NCBI GenBank assembly: GCA_965203435.1
Contig: CBDBCU010000006.1
Coordinates: 474,222 to 538,221 of the forward strand
Source: CBDBCU01 sp965203435
GTDB lineage: Bacteria > Chloroflexota > Dehalococcoidia > Lucifugimonadales > UBA3495
Direction: 5' to 3'
Length of the DNA stretch: 64,000 bases
Below the pieces are notes generated by a model that was not told where the DNA came from, made no database searches, and saw nothing but the letters and a program-made list of their open reading frames with translations. Shown in pieces: positions 33,609-43,261 of this stretch. The position numbers and the translations under genes were made by a program. Position 1 is the stretch's first letter. Each line of letters begins with the position of its first letter.

Positions 33609-34151
33609 ATGGAACGGCAGATAATGAACGCCGCGGACCTCCAACGGGCCTTGGCCCGGGTGTCCCACGAAATCCTGGAGCGGAATCGGGGCAGCGCCGA
33701 CCTGGTGCTGGTAGGCATCCACACCCGGGGCGTCCCCTTGTCCCGCCGCCTGGCGCAGAACATCCAGCGCTTTGAGGGCAGCGCCATCCCCTTGGCCGAA
33801 CTGGACATCAACCTGTATCGGGATGATTTGCAGGCCCGCAGCAGCCCGGTGGTCAAGCCCACCCGCTTTCCGGTGGACATCGGGGGCAAAACTGTGGTGC
33901 TGGTCGATGATGTGCTGTTCACCGGGCGCACCGTTCGGGCCGCCCTGGATGCCCTGAACGATGTGGGCCGGCCCCGCCAAGTGCAGCTGGTGGCTTTGAT
34001 CGACCGGGGCCACCGGGAATTGCCCCTCCGCGCCGACTATGTGGGCAAGAACATTCCCACCAGCCTGGAGGAACAGGTTAAAGTGCGATTGACCGAAACC
34101 GACGGCCGGGATGAAGCGGTCCTGGCCCGGAGAGAGGTTCCGGGGCTATGA
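33609..34151 (+). CDS. pyrR: Bifunctional pyr operon regulator/uracil phosphoribosyltransferase PyrR
   Basis: 180 residues from the ATG at 33609. PRPP-binding motif VVLVDDVLFTGRTVRAALDA near residue 100, with GIHTRGVPLSRRLAQNI and DINLYRDDLQ near the active site. Family members bind pyr mRNA and control attenuation, and the leader at 32842-32958 shows the expected target. The stop overlaps the pyrB start (ATGA). Confidence 0.95.
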   Translation: MERQIMNAADLQRALARVSHEILERNRGSADLVLVGIHTRGVPLSRRLAQNIQRFEGSAIPLAELDINLYRDDLQARSSPVVKPTRFPVDIGGKTVVLVDDVLFTGRTVRAALDALNDVGRPRQVQLVALIDRGHRELPLRADYVGKNIPTSLEEQVKVRLTETDGRDEAVLARREVPGL

Positions 34152-35230
34152 CCCTCCCGACGGCAGCAACATCCGCCGGCGGCGATGGGGCGGTTTTCCC
34201 CCGGCCCGCCGTCACCCCGCCCCGGCGCAATGTGCTGGATTTGGATGACTTTGCGCCGGCGGAAATCGCGGCGGTATTGGACGGCGCGGCCGGAATGGCG
34301 GCGGTGTTGCGCCGGGATCTTAAGAAAGTCCCGGCCCTGCGCGGCCGGGTCATCGTTACCCTGTTCTATGAAGCCAGCACCCGCACCCGCATCTCTTTTG
34401 AGGAAGCCGGCAAGGTGTTGAGCGCCGATGTCATCAATATGTCCGTTTCCGGCAGCAGCGTGGAAAAGGGCGAGTCCCTGCTGAACACCGGATTGACTCT
34501 CCAGGCTATGGGCGTGGATGTTATTGTCCTGCGTCATCCCCATTCCGGCGCGCCTTACCTGCTGGCCCGCCACCTGCCGCAGGTCAGCATTATCAACGCC
34601 GGGGATGGGATGCACGCCCACCCGACCCAGGCATTGCTGGATTTATACACCATCCGGGAAAAAACCGGCGGCTTGCGCGACAAGAAAATCGTCATCGTCG
34701 GGGATGTGCTGCACAGCCGGGTGGCCCGTTCCGACTTATGGGGGCTGACCCGATTAGGGGCGCGGGTTACTCTTTGCGGCCCGACCACCCTGCTACCCCT
34801 GGATTTGCTGGGCGGCGACGACGCGCGCGCGGAAAGCCATCCCTTCAGCCAGGTGGAAGTGGATACCGATTTAGACCGAGCTATCGTCAATGCCGATGTG
34901 GTGATGGCCCTGCGGCTCCAGGCAGAACGGCAGCATAGCGGATTTCTGCCCAGCCTGCGGGAATACATCCGCCGCTGGCAGGTTACGGAAAGCCGCTTGG
35001 CCCGGGCCAAACCCGGCGTGCTGGTAATGCATCCGGGGCCGATGAACGAAGGCATTGAGTTAAGCACGGCGGTGGCCCACGGCGGCTATTCGGTCATTGA
35101 GGAACAGGTAACTAACGGCGTGGCCGTGCGGATGGCCTTGCTGTATCAACTCTGCGCCGGGCGCGGCGGCCCGGAAACGGAAAGGGAATTAGCCGGCGGC
35201 GCTCTGCCGGCGGAACGGAACGGACGGTAA
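34148..35230 (+). CDS. pyrB: Aspartate carbamoyltransferase catalytic subunit PyrB
   Basis: 360 residues. Carbamoyl-phosphate loop FYEASTRTRISFEEAGKVL, then SVEKGESLLNT, LRHPHSGAPYLLA, the HPTQALLDLYTIRE motif and MHPGPMNEGIEL. It makes carbamoyl aspartate. There is an N-terminal extension of about 25 residues and a Gly-rich C-tail beyond the usual 310. No PyrI regulatory subunit is near. It overlaps pyrR by 4 bases. Confidence 0.95.
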   Translation: MTLPTAATSAGGDGAVFPRPAVTPPRRNVLDLDDFAPAEIAAVLDGAAGMAAVLRRDLKKVPALRGRVIVTLFYEASTRTRISFEEAGKVLSADVINMSVSGSSVEKGESLLNTGLTLQAMGVDVIVLRHPHSGAPYLLARHLPQVSIINAGDGMHAHPTQALLDLYTIREKTGGLRDKKIVIVGDVLHSRVARSDLWGLTRLGARVTLCGPTTLLPLDLLGGDDARAESHPFSQVEVDTDLDRAIVNADVVMALRLQAERQHSGFLPSLREYIRRWQVTESRLARAKPGVLVMHPGPMNEGIELSTAVAHGGYSVIEEQVTNGVAVRMALLYQLCAGRGGPETERELAGGALPAERNGR

Positions 35231-35318
35231 GATTTTCCCGCTCGGTTGCGGTATATCCGTCCTTCAACAAGTTCAGGATGAGCGGAAACCCCGGCAACCA
35301 TTTCGGGTAAGGAGTCAA

Positions 35319-36677
35319 ATGTTTAACGGCGCCGGTTCGGGCCTGGTTTTGCTCCAGTCGCCCCGCATCGTTGACCCCGGCCGGGGAATGGATGCCGTGG
35401 GGGACATCCTGATTCGCGACGGGCGCATCGCCGCGGCCGGCCCCCGGCTGGCCGTCGCCGACCTCCCGGAAAACTGCCGGGTTATTCCGGCCGCCGGGCT
35501 GGTGGCTACGCCGGGGTTCATTGACCTGCACAGCCACTTGCGGGAACCGGGCTTCGAGTATAAGGAAACCATCGCTACCGGCTCCCGGGCGGCGGCCCGC
35601 GGCGGCTTTACTACCCTCTGCTGTATGCCCAACACCGACCCGGCCATCGACAACGCGGCGGTAGTGGAACTGGTCAAGCAGCGGGCCAAAGCCGATGCTA
35701 TAGTGCGGATTTTCCCCATCGGCTGCGTTACCAAGGGCCGCCGCGGCCAGGAATTGGCCGAAATGGAGGAATTGGCCGCCGCCAGCGTCGTGGCTTACAG
35801 CGATGACGGCGATCCGGTCTATGACGCCAACCTGATGCGCCTGGCTTTGACCTACACGCTGGATTTGGGGATGCCCATCATCAATCACTGCCAGGAACAT
35901 TCCCTTTGCCCCGGCGGGGTAATGGCCGAGGGCTGGACGGCTACCCGCTTAGGCTTGGCCGGTATCCCGGCAGCGGCGGAGGAGGCTATGGTGGCTAGGG
36001 ATTTGACCTTGGCTGAGTTGACCGGCGGCTGGCTGCATCTGGCTCATTTAAGCTCCGCCGGCTCGGTGGCCCTGGTGCGGCAGGCCAAAGAACGCGGCGT
36101 TTCCGTAACCGCCGAAGTCTGCCCCCATCACCTTTGCCTTACCGATGATTGGGCTTTGGGCAATAAAGGCGCGGCCAACGGCGGCGGCCCCCGGAATTAC
36201 GACACCAGCACCAAGGTATATCCGCCGTTGCGAAGCCAACCGGATGTGGACGCCCTGATTGCCGGCTTGGCTGAGGGGGTGATTGACTGCATTGCCACCG
36301 ACCATGCCCCCCACGAAGCGGCCAGCAAAGCGGTTACTTATCAGGACGCCGCCTTTGGCATCAGCGTTCTGGAGACGGCCCTGGGTTCCCTGCTGCCGCT
36401 GGTGGCCCAAGGGCGTGTCGGGATGAGCGATTTGGTTGACCGGCTGACCGTCGGCCCGGCCCGGGTGTTGGGGCCGGCTTTTGCGGAACTGGCAACTCTG
36501 CATCCCGGCACCCCGGCCGATGTTACCCTCTTTGACCCGGAACGGGAATGGACGGTGGACACGGCGGAATTCGCCTCCCTGGGGCGCAACACCCCCCTGG
36601 ATGGCGTGACCCTCAAAGGCAAGGTAGCGGCCACCCTGGTCAACGGGGAAATCGTTTATCAGGATTTGCCCGGTTAG
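35319..36677 (+). CDS. pyrC: Dihydroorotase PyrC
   Basis: 452 residues. Metal-binding HSHLREPGFEYKE (the HxH after DL), TTLCCMPNTDPAID, NHCQEHSLCPGGVMAEG, HLAHLSSAGSVALVRQAKE, and DCIATDHAPHEAASKAV with the catalytic Asp. It closes carbamoyl aspartate into dihydroorotate. AAGGAGTCAA precedes the ATG. A short repeat (35261-35282) lies in the 88-base gap after pyrB. Confidence 0.95.
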   Translation: MFNGAGSGLVLLQSPRIVDPGRGMDAVGDILIRDGRIAAAGPRLAVADLPENCRVIPAAGLVATPGFIDLHSHLREPGFEYKETIATGSRAAARGGFTTLCCMPNTDPAIDNAAVVELVKQRAKADAIVRIFPIGCVTKGRRGQELAEMEELAAASVVAYSDDGDPVYDANLMRLALTYTLDLGMPIINHCQEHSLCPGGVMAEGWTATRLGLAGIPAAAEEAMVARDLTLAELTGGWLHLAHLSSAGSVALVRQAKERGVSVTAEVCPHHLCLTDDWALGNKGAANGGGPRNYDTSTKVYPPLRSQPDVDALIAGLAEGVIDCIATDHAPHEAASKAVTYQDAAFGISVLETALGSLLPLVAQGRVGMSDLVDRLTVGPARVLGPAFAELATLHPGTPADVTLFDPEREWTVDTAEFASLGRNTPLDGVTLKGKVAATLVNGEIVYQDLPG

Positions 36678-36752
36678 CGCTAACCGCCCTTTCCCCGGAA
36701 AGGGGGTTGACCGGTACGCCGCAACCTAACATAACGATCGAGGTTAAACATT

Positions 36753-37895
36753 TTGGCAATAACCACCGGCGGGACGGCTTATCTGGTGCTGGAGGACGGC
36801 TCGGTACACCGGGGCGAATCCTTTGGCGCGCCTTTGCCCGGCCACGGGGAAGTGGTGTTTAACACCAGCATGACCGGCTATCAGGAAGTGCTTACCGACC
36901 CTTCCTATGCCGGGCAGCTGGTAACTTTGACCTACCCCCTGGTGGGCAACTACGGCATCAATCCCCAGGATTTCGAGTCCCGCCAGATCCGGGTAGCCGG
37001 GCTGATTACCCGGGAGCATTGCGACCGGCCCAGCCACGGCCGCAGCGACCGCACCCTGGACGAATTTCTCCGTTCCCAGGATATTCCCGGCCTCTGCGGC
37101 GTGGACACCCGCGCCATCACCCGCCGCCTGCGGGAATCCGGCGTAATGATGGGCCTGCTGACTACTGAGGCCCCGGAGGATGCCTTGACCCGGCTGCGGG
37201 AAATGCCCCGCTACGATGAGCAGGATCTGGTGCGGACGGTCAGCGCGCCAGAACGGTATCGCTGGGGGGACGACGGCCCGGAAAGGGCGGCGGATGGCAT
37301 GGATTCCGCTACTGCTGACGGCCCGGCCCGCTATCGGATCCTGGTTTGCGATGCCGGGCTGAAATACAACATCCTGCGCCTGCTGCGGCAGCGCGGCTGT
37401 GAGGTTATCGCCCTGCCGGCGACGACGGCCGCCGCCGATTTGCTGGCCCTCAAACCCGATGGCATCCTGCTTTCCCCCGGCCCCGGCGACCCGCAGCTGC
37501 TGGACTATCTGGTGGACAATGGGCGGCAAATCCTGGGCCGGGTACCGGTAATGGGCATCTGCTTGGGGCATCAGTTAGTGGCCCGGGCCTTGGGCGCGGA
37601 CACTTTCAAGCTGAAATTCGGTCACCGCGGCGGCAATCACCCGGTTAAAGACTTGGTTACCGGGCGGGTCTATATCACCGCCCAGAATCACGGCTTTGCG
37701 GTGAACCCGGATACCCTGCCGACCGGTTTAGAGGTATCCCATATCAACCTGAACGATGGCACGGTGGAGGGGCTGCGGCATCAGGACTTGCCCCTGTTCA
37801 CCATTCAATACCATTCGGAGGCGTCGCCCGGCCCCCGGGACAACGAATATCTTTTCGACCAGTTCCTGGGGATGGTCAGCGAATTCAAGGGCTAA
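36753..37895 (+). CDS. carA: Carbamoyl-phosphate synthase small subunit CarA
   Basis: 380 residues with a TTG start and GAGG upstream. It opens with AYLVLEDGSVHRGESFGAPL, and the class I glutaminase domain has GILLSPGPGDP, the nucleophile VMGICLGHQLVARALGADTF (Cys near 269), and FTIQYHSEASPGPRD. It supplies ammonia to CarB. A distinct oddity: carA and carB are separated by an unrelated gene. Confidence 0.95.
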   Translation: MAITTGGTAYLVLEDGSVHRGESFGAPLPGHGEVVFNTSMTGYQEVLTDPSYAGQLVTLTYPLVGNYGINPQDFESRQIRVAGLITREHCDRPSHGRSDRTLDEFLRSQDIPGLCGVDTRAITRRLRESGVMMGLLTTEAPEDALTRLREMPRYDEQDLVRTVSAPERYRWGDDGPERAADGMDSATADGPARYRILVCDAGLKYNILRLLRQRGCEVIALPATTAAADLLALKPDGILLSPGPGDPQLLDYLVDNGRQILGRVPVMGICLGHQLVARALGADTFKLKFGHRGGNHPVKDLVTGRVYITAQNHGFAVNPDTLPTGLEVSHINLNDGTVEGLRHQDLPLFTIQYHSEASPGPRDNEYLFDQFLGMVSEFKG

Positions 37896-38011
37896 CCCGC
37901 CGTCAAGGGATGGGCGGTAGAGGAGGTGCGGGCAGGCGGAAAGGAATAGCCGCGCAACGGCGGCCCTTTCGGTTAGTGGGCAATTCCTGAGCGCTATTTC
38001 GGAGGTTTCTA

Positions 38012-38431
38012 ATGACGGCGTTTTCCATGGTTTTACTGGAGGAGGGCATCGAGGCCGAGCTGCCGCTCAGCCTGTCCAATACCTTGGGCCTGCTGGATCA
38101 GGTCGTTCCCGGCTTTCATCACTTGGGCCACGGCTATCAGCTGGCCTCGGTCAACCGGGCCAAGTTGGGCAGCGACTGGGAGTTGTCGGTCAAACTGGTC
38201 GACAACTCGAACCGCCAGGTTTACCCGGATCCGGTGGGCTGCGTGGTCGTGGCAAAAACCGGGCCGGACTCGGTCAATTTCCGCATCCCGCCCCGGTCGC
38301 CGCAGGATTTTCCGGGAGCCAGCCGCTTTGACTGGGATGGCGCCTTTTTCGGCGCCTTTATCTACCAGATGCTCAATGTCCTGCAAAATCGCGGCCTGAT
38401 GGAACTGCCCGGCCGGATGCCGACCTTTTAA
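38012..38431 (+). CDS. Unknown protein encoded between carA and carB
   Basis: 139 residues. GGAGGTTTCT precedes the ATG closely, so it is well translated. It has a mixed alpha/beta composition, no signal peptide, and segments such as PGFHHLGHGYQLASVNRAKL, RQVYPDPVGCVVVAKTGPDS and GAFFGAFIYQMLNVLQNRGL. I do not recognise the family. Lying in the pyr operon behind the PyrR switch, it may be a small accessory of carbamoyl-phosphate or pyrimidine metabolism. Confidence 0.7.
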   Translation: MTAFSMVLLEEGIEAELPLSLSNTLGLLDQVVPGFHHLGHGYQLASVNRAKLGSDWELSVKLVDNSNRQVYPDPVGCVVVAKTGPDSVNFRIPPRSPQDFPGASRFDWDGAFFGAFIYQMLNVLQNRGLMELPGRMPTF

Positions 38432-38543
38432 CCGTCGCCCCAGGGGCGGATCCAGTATCCGCCCCAACCCGGCCCGGCTAAGGACGGCCGCCTTGACCAA
38501 TCCCGCGCTACATAACAGGATGCCCGGAGGAAAAGAACAGCCC

Positions 38544-41500
38544 TTGAGCAGCAATCAACCGCCCCTCAACAAAGTCCTGGTAATCGGCTCCGGCCCCATC
38601 GTCATCGGCCAGGCCGCCGAGTTTGACTACGCCGGCACCCAAGCCTGCAAAGCCCTGCGCGAGGAAGGGGTCGCCACCGTCCTGGTCAACTCCAACCCGG
38701 CCACCATTATGACTGACCGGGATATTGCCGACCGGGTTTATATCGAGCCGCTGACGGTCGAGGTCATCGAGCGCATTATCCAGCGGGAACGGCCGCAGGG
38801 TATCCTGCCCACTCTGGGCGGCCAGACCGGGCTGAATCTGGCTGTAGCCCTGGCCGACGCCGGCGTCCTGGAACGGTACGATGTCCGTCTCCTCGGCACC
38901 CCCTTGGAAACCATCCGCAAGTCGGAGGATCGGGAGTATTTCCGCAACTTTCTCCACGACATCGGCGAACCGGAGCCGCCCAATGTAACCGTGTCCACTA
39001 TGGACGCGGCCCGGACTTACGGCCGGGAAATGGGCCTGCCCCTGGTCGTGCGCCCGGCCTATACCTTGGGCGGCACCGGCGGCGGCATTGCCAACACCTG
39101 GCCGGAATTCGAGGAAATTGTGCAAAGCGGCTTGGCCGCCAGCCCCATCTCCCAAGTGCTGCTCGAGCGTTCCCTGGTGGGCTGGAAAGAGGTGGAGTAC
39201 GAAGTCATCCGGGACGGGGCCGACAACTGCATCACCGTCTGCAATATGGAAAACCTCGACCCGATGGGCTCCCATACCGGGGACAGTATCGTAGTGGCCC
39301 CCAGCCAGACCCTGACTGATAAAGAGTACCAGATGCTCCGCACCGCCAGCCTCAAGATAATTCGCGGCTTGGGCATTGAGGGCGGCTGCAACATTCAACT
39401 GGCCCTGAACCCCCATCCCGATGTGGCGGCTGCGCTGCCCTCGGACTGGCAAGCGGATTCCCCCTACTATGTCATTGAAGTCAATCCCCGGGTCAGCCGC
39501 AGCTCGGCCCTGGCCAGCAAGGCTACCGGCTATCCCATCGCCCGGGTTTCCGCCAAAATCGCCGTAGGCAAGCGGCTGGATGAAATCGCCAACGCCGTTA
39601 CCGGCAAAACCGGCGCCGCCTTTGAGCCGGCTCTGGATTACTGCGTGGTCAAAATCCCCCGCTGGCCCTTTGACAAGTTCCCCCACGGCGACCGGCAGAT
39701 TACCACCCAGATGAAAGCCACCGGGGAAGTGATGGCTATTGACCGTTCCTTTGAGGCGGCCCTGCAAAAGGCTACCCGTTCCCTGGAAATCGGCAATCGC
39801 ACCCTGCTGTGGGAACCCCTGCCCGCCGCCGTCGACGGCAACTTGCCGGATGATGCCGGGGAAGTTGCGCCGCCGCAAAACCTGCTGGCCCCCAACGACC
39901 TGCGCTTGTGGGCAATGCTGGCTGCCCTGCGCCGCCACACCCCGGCGGCCGACCTGGTGCGGGATACCTATATTGACCCTTGGTTTGTCAGCGCCCTGGA
40001 GCGGATTGTGGCTATGGAGCGGCGACTGCTTTCCGAAACCCTGACCCCGGAACTCCTGTACCGGGCCAAGCGGCTGGGCTTTTCCGACCGGCAGGTTGGC
40101 ACCCTGGCCGATATGCTGCCGGAACAGGTCAGGGAACGGCGGCGGCAGTGGAACCTGCGCCCGGTCTATAAGATGGTGGATACCTGCGCCGCCGAATTCG
40201 AGGCGGTTACGCCCTACTACTACAGCGCCTATGAACAGGAAAACGAAGCGCCGGCCCTGCCCGGCCGCAAGGCGGTGGTTATCGGCAGCGGCCCCATCCG
40301 CATCGGCCAGGGCATTGAGTTTGACTATTGCAGCGTCCACGCCGCTTGGGCCTTGTCCGAAGCCGGCGTGGCCAGCGTGATGGTGAACTCTAACCCGGAA
40401 ACTGTTTCCACCGACTTTGACACCAGCGACCGCCTCTATTTCGAGCCGCTGGATGAGGAAGCGGTGCGCGATGTGATTGACAATGAAACCCTTGACGACC
40501 TCCCGCCGCCCTCGGTAGTGCAGTTCGGCGGCCAGACCGCCATCAACCTGTCCCAATCCCTGGCCCACGCCGGCCTGCCCATTTTAGGCTCCAGCGCCGA
40601 ATCCATCGATGTGGCCTCCGACCGGCAGAAGTTCGAGGAGTTTCTGTCTCGCTTGGGTATCCCTCAGCCGCCGGGAGCCGCGGTGACTTCGGTATCCGAA
40701 GCCTTGCAGGTAGCCCAGAATATCGGCTATCCGGTAGTGGTGCGCCCCAGCTATGTCCTGGGCGGGCGGGCTATGGAAATCGTCCAGAACGCCACGGAAC
40801 TGGTGCGCTACCTCACCGCCGCCACGGAAGTAACCCCGGACAAACGGGTGCTGGTCGACCACTATATGGAGGGCAAGGAGTGCGAGGTCGACGCCATCTG
40901 CGACGGCGAGCAGGTGCTGATTCCCGGCATTATGGAGCATATCGAGCGGGCCGGCGTCCACAGCGGCGACTCCATGGCTATCTATCCGGGATTGAACCTG
41001 ACCGAGGCTGAAGTGGCTACCCTGGTGGACTACACTACCCGCATTGGCTTGGCGATGGGCGTCCGCGGCCTGATGAACATTCAGTTCGTCATTCAGGGCG
41101 GCAGCGCCTACCGCAGCCCCCACGCCGGCGGCGCGGAAACCTCGGAAACCACCGTCTATATCATTGAGGTCAATCCCCGCGGCAGCCGCACCATTCCCTT
41201 TATTTCCAAGGTTACCGGCGTGCCGGTGGCCCGGCTGGCCACCCGGGTAATGCTGGGGCAGACCTTGGCCGAACTGGGCTACTCCGGCGGCCTGTGGCCC
41301 CGGCAGAAACTGGCCGCCATCAAAGCCCCGGTCTTTTCCATGTCCAAACTGGTGGGCGTGGATTCCTACCTGGGGCCGGAAATGAAATCCACCGGGGAAG
41401 TGATGGGCATTGACCGCGACTTTCCCAACGCCTTGTCCAAAGCCCTGCTGGCCGCTAACCTGAGCTTAAAGCCGGGCTGCGGCGTGCTGCTGAGCATTGC

Positions 41501-41882
41501 CGACCCCCACAAAGCCGAATCCCTGGTAGTAATGCGGGAACTGCTCGAAGCCGGCTGCCGTTTGTACGCTACGGAGGGAACGGCGGCGACCATTGCCGCC
41601 ACCGGAATGCCGGTTACGATGATTACCAAACGGCTGAACGAAGGCCATCCCAATGTGGTGGATGTGATTAACGATGGCACTGTCGGCGCGGTCATCAACA
41701 CCTTGTCCGGGGACACTTCGGCCTTGCGCGATGGATTTTTCATCCGCCGGGCGGCCGTAGAGCGGCGGATACCCTGCTTTACTTCCCTGGACACGGCCCG
41801 GGCCGCCGTGGAATGCCTCCTGATGCAGCAGGGCAACTACAGCGTCCAGCAAATTGACGCCTACCTGGAACCGGCCGGCTGA
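38544..41882 (+). CDS. carB: Carbamoyl-phosphate synthase large subunit CarB
   Basis: About 1112 residues from the TTG at 38544, chosen since the protein then starts SSNQPPLNKVLVIGSGPIVI like other CarB; ATG 38520 and TTG 38493 are in frame. It has two ATP-grasp halves (repeats of VIGSGPI..GQ..EFDY near residues 10 and 580) and an MGS-like C-terminal domain (KAESLVVMRELLEAGCRLYA). Standard subunit of about 1070 residues plus a little. It forms carbamoyl phosphate from bicarbonate, ATP and ammonia. It is the last gene of the pyr operon; a palindromic repeat follows. Confidence 0.97.
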   Translation: MSSNQPPLNKVLVIGSGPIVIGQAAEFDYAGTQACKALREEGVATVLVNSNPATIMTDRDIADRVYIEPLTVEVIERIIQRERPQGILPTLGGQTGLNLAVALADAGVLERYDVRLLGTPLETIRKSEDREYFRNFLHDIGEPEPPNVTVSTMDAARTYGREMGLPLVVRPAYTLGGTGGGIANTWPEFEEIVQSGLAASPISQVLLERSLVGWKEVEYEVIRDGADNCITVCNMENLDPMGSHTGDSIVVAPSQTLTDKEYQMLRTASLKIIRGLGIEGGCNIQLALNPHPDVAAALPSDWQADSPYYVIEVNPRVSRSSALASKATGYPIARVSAKIAVGKRLDEIANAVTGKTGAAFEPALDYCVVKIPRWPFDKFPHGDRQITTQMKATGEVMAIDRSFEAALQKATRSLEIGNRTLLWEPLPAAVDGNLPDDAGEVAPPQNLLAPNDLRLWAMLAALRRHTPAADLVRDTYIDPWFVSALERIVAMERRLLSETLTPELLYRAKRLGFSDRQVGTLADMLPEQVRERRRQWNLRPVYKMVDTCAAEFEAVTPYYYSAYEQENEAPALPGRKAVVIGSGPIRIGQGIEFDYCSVHAAWALSEAGVASVMVNSNPETVSTDFDTSDRLYFEPLDEEAVRDVIDNETLDDLPPPSVVQFGGQTAINLSQSLAHAGLPILGSSAESIDVASDRQKFEEFLSRLGIPQPPGAAVTSVSEALQVAQNIGYPVVVRPSYVLGGRAMEIVQNATELVRYLTAATEVTPDKRVLVDHYMEGKECEVDAICDGEQVLIPGIMEHIERAGVHSGDSMAIYPGLNLTEAEVATLVDYTTRIGLAMGVRGLMNIQFVIQGGSAYRSPHAGGAETSETTVYIIEVNPRGSRTIPFISKVTGVPVARLATRVMLGQTLAELGYSGGLWPRQKLAAIKAPVFSMSKLVGVDSYLGPEMKSTGEVMGIDRDFPNALSKALLAANLSLKPGCGVLLSIADPHKAESLVVMRELLEAGCRLYATEGTAATIAATGMPVTMITKRLNEGHPNVVDVINDGTVGAVINTLSGDTSALRDGFFIRRAAVERRIPCFTSLDTARAAVECLLMQQGNYSVQQIDAYLEPAG

Positions 41883-41940
41883 TTAGCCCCCGCCTATCAT
41901 CCGGCCAATCGCCTATAAAACCGTCCTTACCGCCCCCTCG

Positions 41941-42018
41941 CTATCGTCATTCCCGCGTAAGCGGGAATCCCAAAATGCTGCGGCCTCTGGATTCCCGCTT
42001 GCGCGGGAATGACGATAG
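41941..42018. repeat. Palindromic dispersed element, family 2
   Basis: CTATCGTCATTCCCGCGTAA-GCGGGAATCC pairs with GGATTCCCGCTTGCGCGGGA-ATGACGATAG, with one mismatch compensated by a base change at each end (CTATCG/CGATAG instead of CTACCG/CGGTAG). It separates carB from the convergent ornithine cyclodeaminase-like gene. Confidence 0.85.
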
Positions 42019-42048
42019 GGGTTTCACCGGTATGCGATTAACCCCCAC

Positions 42049-43002
42049 CTACCACTCCATTTCCATTCCGAGGCCCATAATTTTAGCCCGGTCGTAGGCC
42101 AACTTGGCGGCGGCTACATCGGCCACGCCACTGCCCATCAGTTTGGCGTAGATGATTTGCTGCGGATTATCCCGTCCCGTCACCAGGCCGGCCACGGCCT
42201 GCCGCAGTTCCAGCAGTTGACTCCATTGCAGGAGGCCCCGATCCACGGCGGCGGCCAAGTCGCCTACTTCCAGCGGCGCTTGTTCCGCCGTATCGACAAA
42301 GAGCTTGTCGGCCCGGGTCAGTACGGCATCATCCACTTCCCGGGCCCGCCAGGTAGTGGGGCCGGCCCCGATAATTGTCGCCCCCGGTTTCAGGTTTTCC
42401 CCGGCCAGTACCGGCTCCATCGTGGCGGCGATGCAGATGACAATATCGCTGCCGGTGGCGGCCGCCGCGCTGCTGTCCACCGCCTTAACCGGCAAGCCCA
42501 GGGCATCGGTCATCGCCGCGGCAAAGGCTTCCCGCCGTTCCGCGGTACGGCTGTAGGCGCGGATTTCCTTGATGTTCCGCACTTTGCACACCGCTTCCAA
42601 CTGGGTGGGCGCTTGGTAGCCCGTCCCGATAATGCCCACCGTGGCGGCGTCAGGATTGGACAGATGCTTGACCGCCAGGCCGGTGGTAGCCCCGGTTCGC
42701 AGCTGTCCCAGGCGGTTGGCTTGGGTGTAGCAGAGCAGCGCGCCGGTAGCGGCGTCATAGACGCTGACCTGAAAGGAATACTTGCCCTGCACCACGGTAT
42801 AGGTCTTGACCCCCAGGACGCCGGCGTAGAACAGGCCGCCGCCCATCACCGACAGCATCCCGCCCGGGGCGATGATTTTCCGCCGGGTCAAGTTCATCGC
42901 CGCCCCCTGCCCGAACTGCCGCTGCATCTCCTCAATGGCGGTCAGCATATCGTCCATCGTAACGGCTTGGTTCACTTCCGCATCCCGGAGAAACAGGGCC
43001 AT
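42049..43002 (-). CDS. Ornithine cyclodeaminase/mu-crystallin family protein
   Basis: 317 residues. NAD-binding domain VGIIGTGYQAPTQLEAVCKV (about 125-145), preceded by GVKTYTVVQGKYSFQVSVYD, and GATIIGAGPTTWRAREVDDA later. Family enzymes reduce imines or deaminate ornithine, alanine and related substrates. The typical substrate loop MRxxx is not diagnostic here. Single gene between repeats. Confidence 0.85.
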   Translation of the reverse strand: MALFLRDAEVNQAVTMDDMLTAIEEMQRQFGQGAAMNLTRRKIIAPGGMLSVMGGGLFYAGVLGVKTYTVVQGKYSFQVSVYDAATGALLCYTQANRLGQLRTGATTGLAVKHLSNPDAATVGIIGTGYQAPTQLEAVCKVRNIKEIRAYSRTAERREAFAAAMTDALGLPVKAVDSSAAAATGSDIVICIAATMEPVLAGENLKPGATIIGAGPTTWRAREVDDAVLTRADKLFVDTAEQAPLEVGDLAAAVDRGLLQWSQLLELRQAVAGLVTGRDNPQQIIYAKLMGSGVADVAAAKLAYDRAKIMGLGMEMEW

Positions 43003-43110
43003 CGCGACATACCTCTTTCGGCGCTGGATTTGGGCAAATCGTTGAATCAGTTTAACCGCTTGCCGGAATTATGGCAAAGGCCGGCGGGGATGGGATACCG
43101 GGCAATCGCG

Positions 43111-43227
43111 TATAGAAACCGTCATTCCCGCGTAAGCGGGAATCCTGAACGGTACGGACCAGAGCCATCCTACTCCCTGCCGAGGATTCCTGGATTCCCC
43201 CTTTCGTGGGAATGACGGTTTCTATAT
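43111..43227. repeat. Palindromic dispersed element, family 2, longest copy
   Basis: Both ends are complete: TATAGAAACCGTCATTCCCG (43111) and GGGAATGACGGTTTCTATA (ending 43227). Full length is 117 bases. The outer bases TATA may mark a TA target. Confidence 0.8.
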
Positions 43228-43261
43228 GCAATTGACCAGGGCGCGGGACAACCGGTCCGGC

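Noticed and set aside
38508..40568. 686-codon frame antisense to carB
   Set aside because: Low-complexity Gly/His/Gln-rich translation; carB is certain on the other strand.
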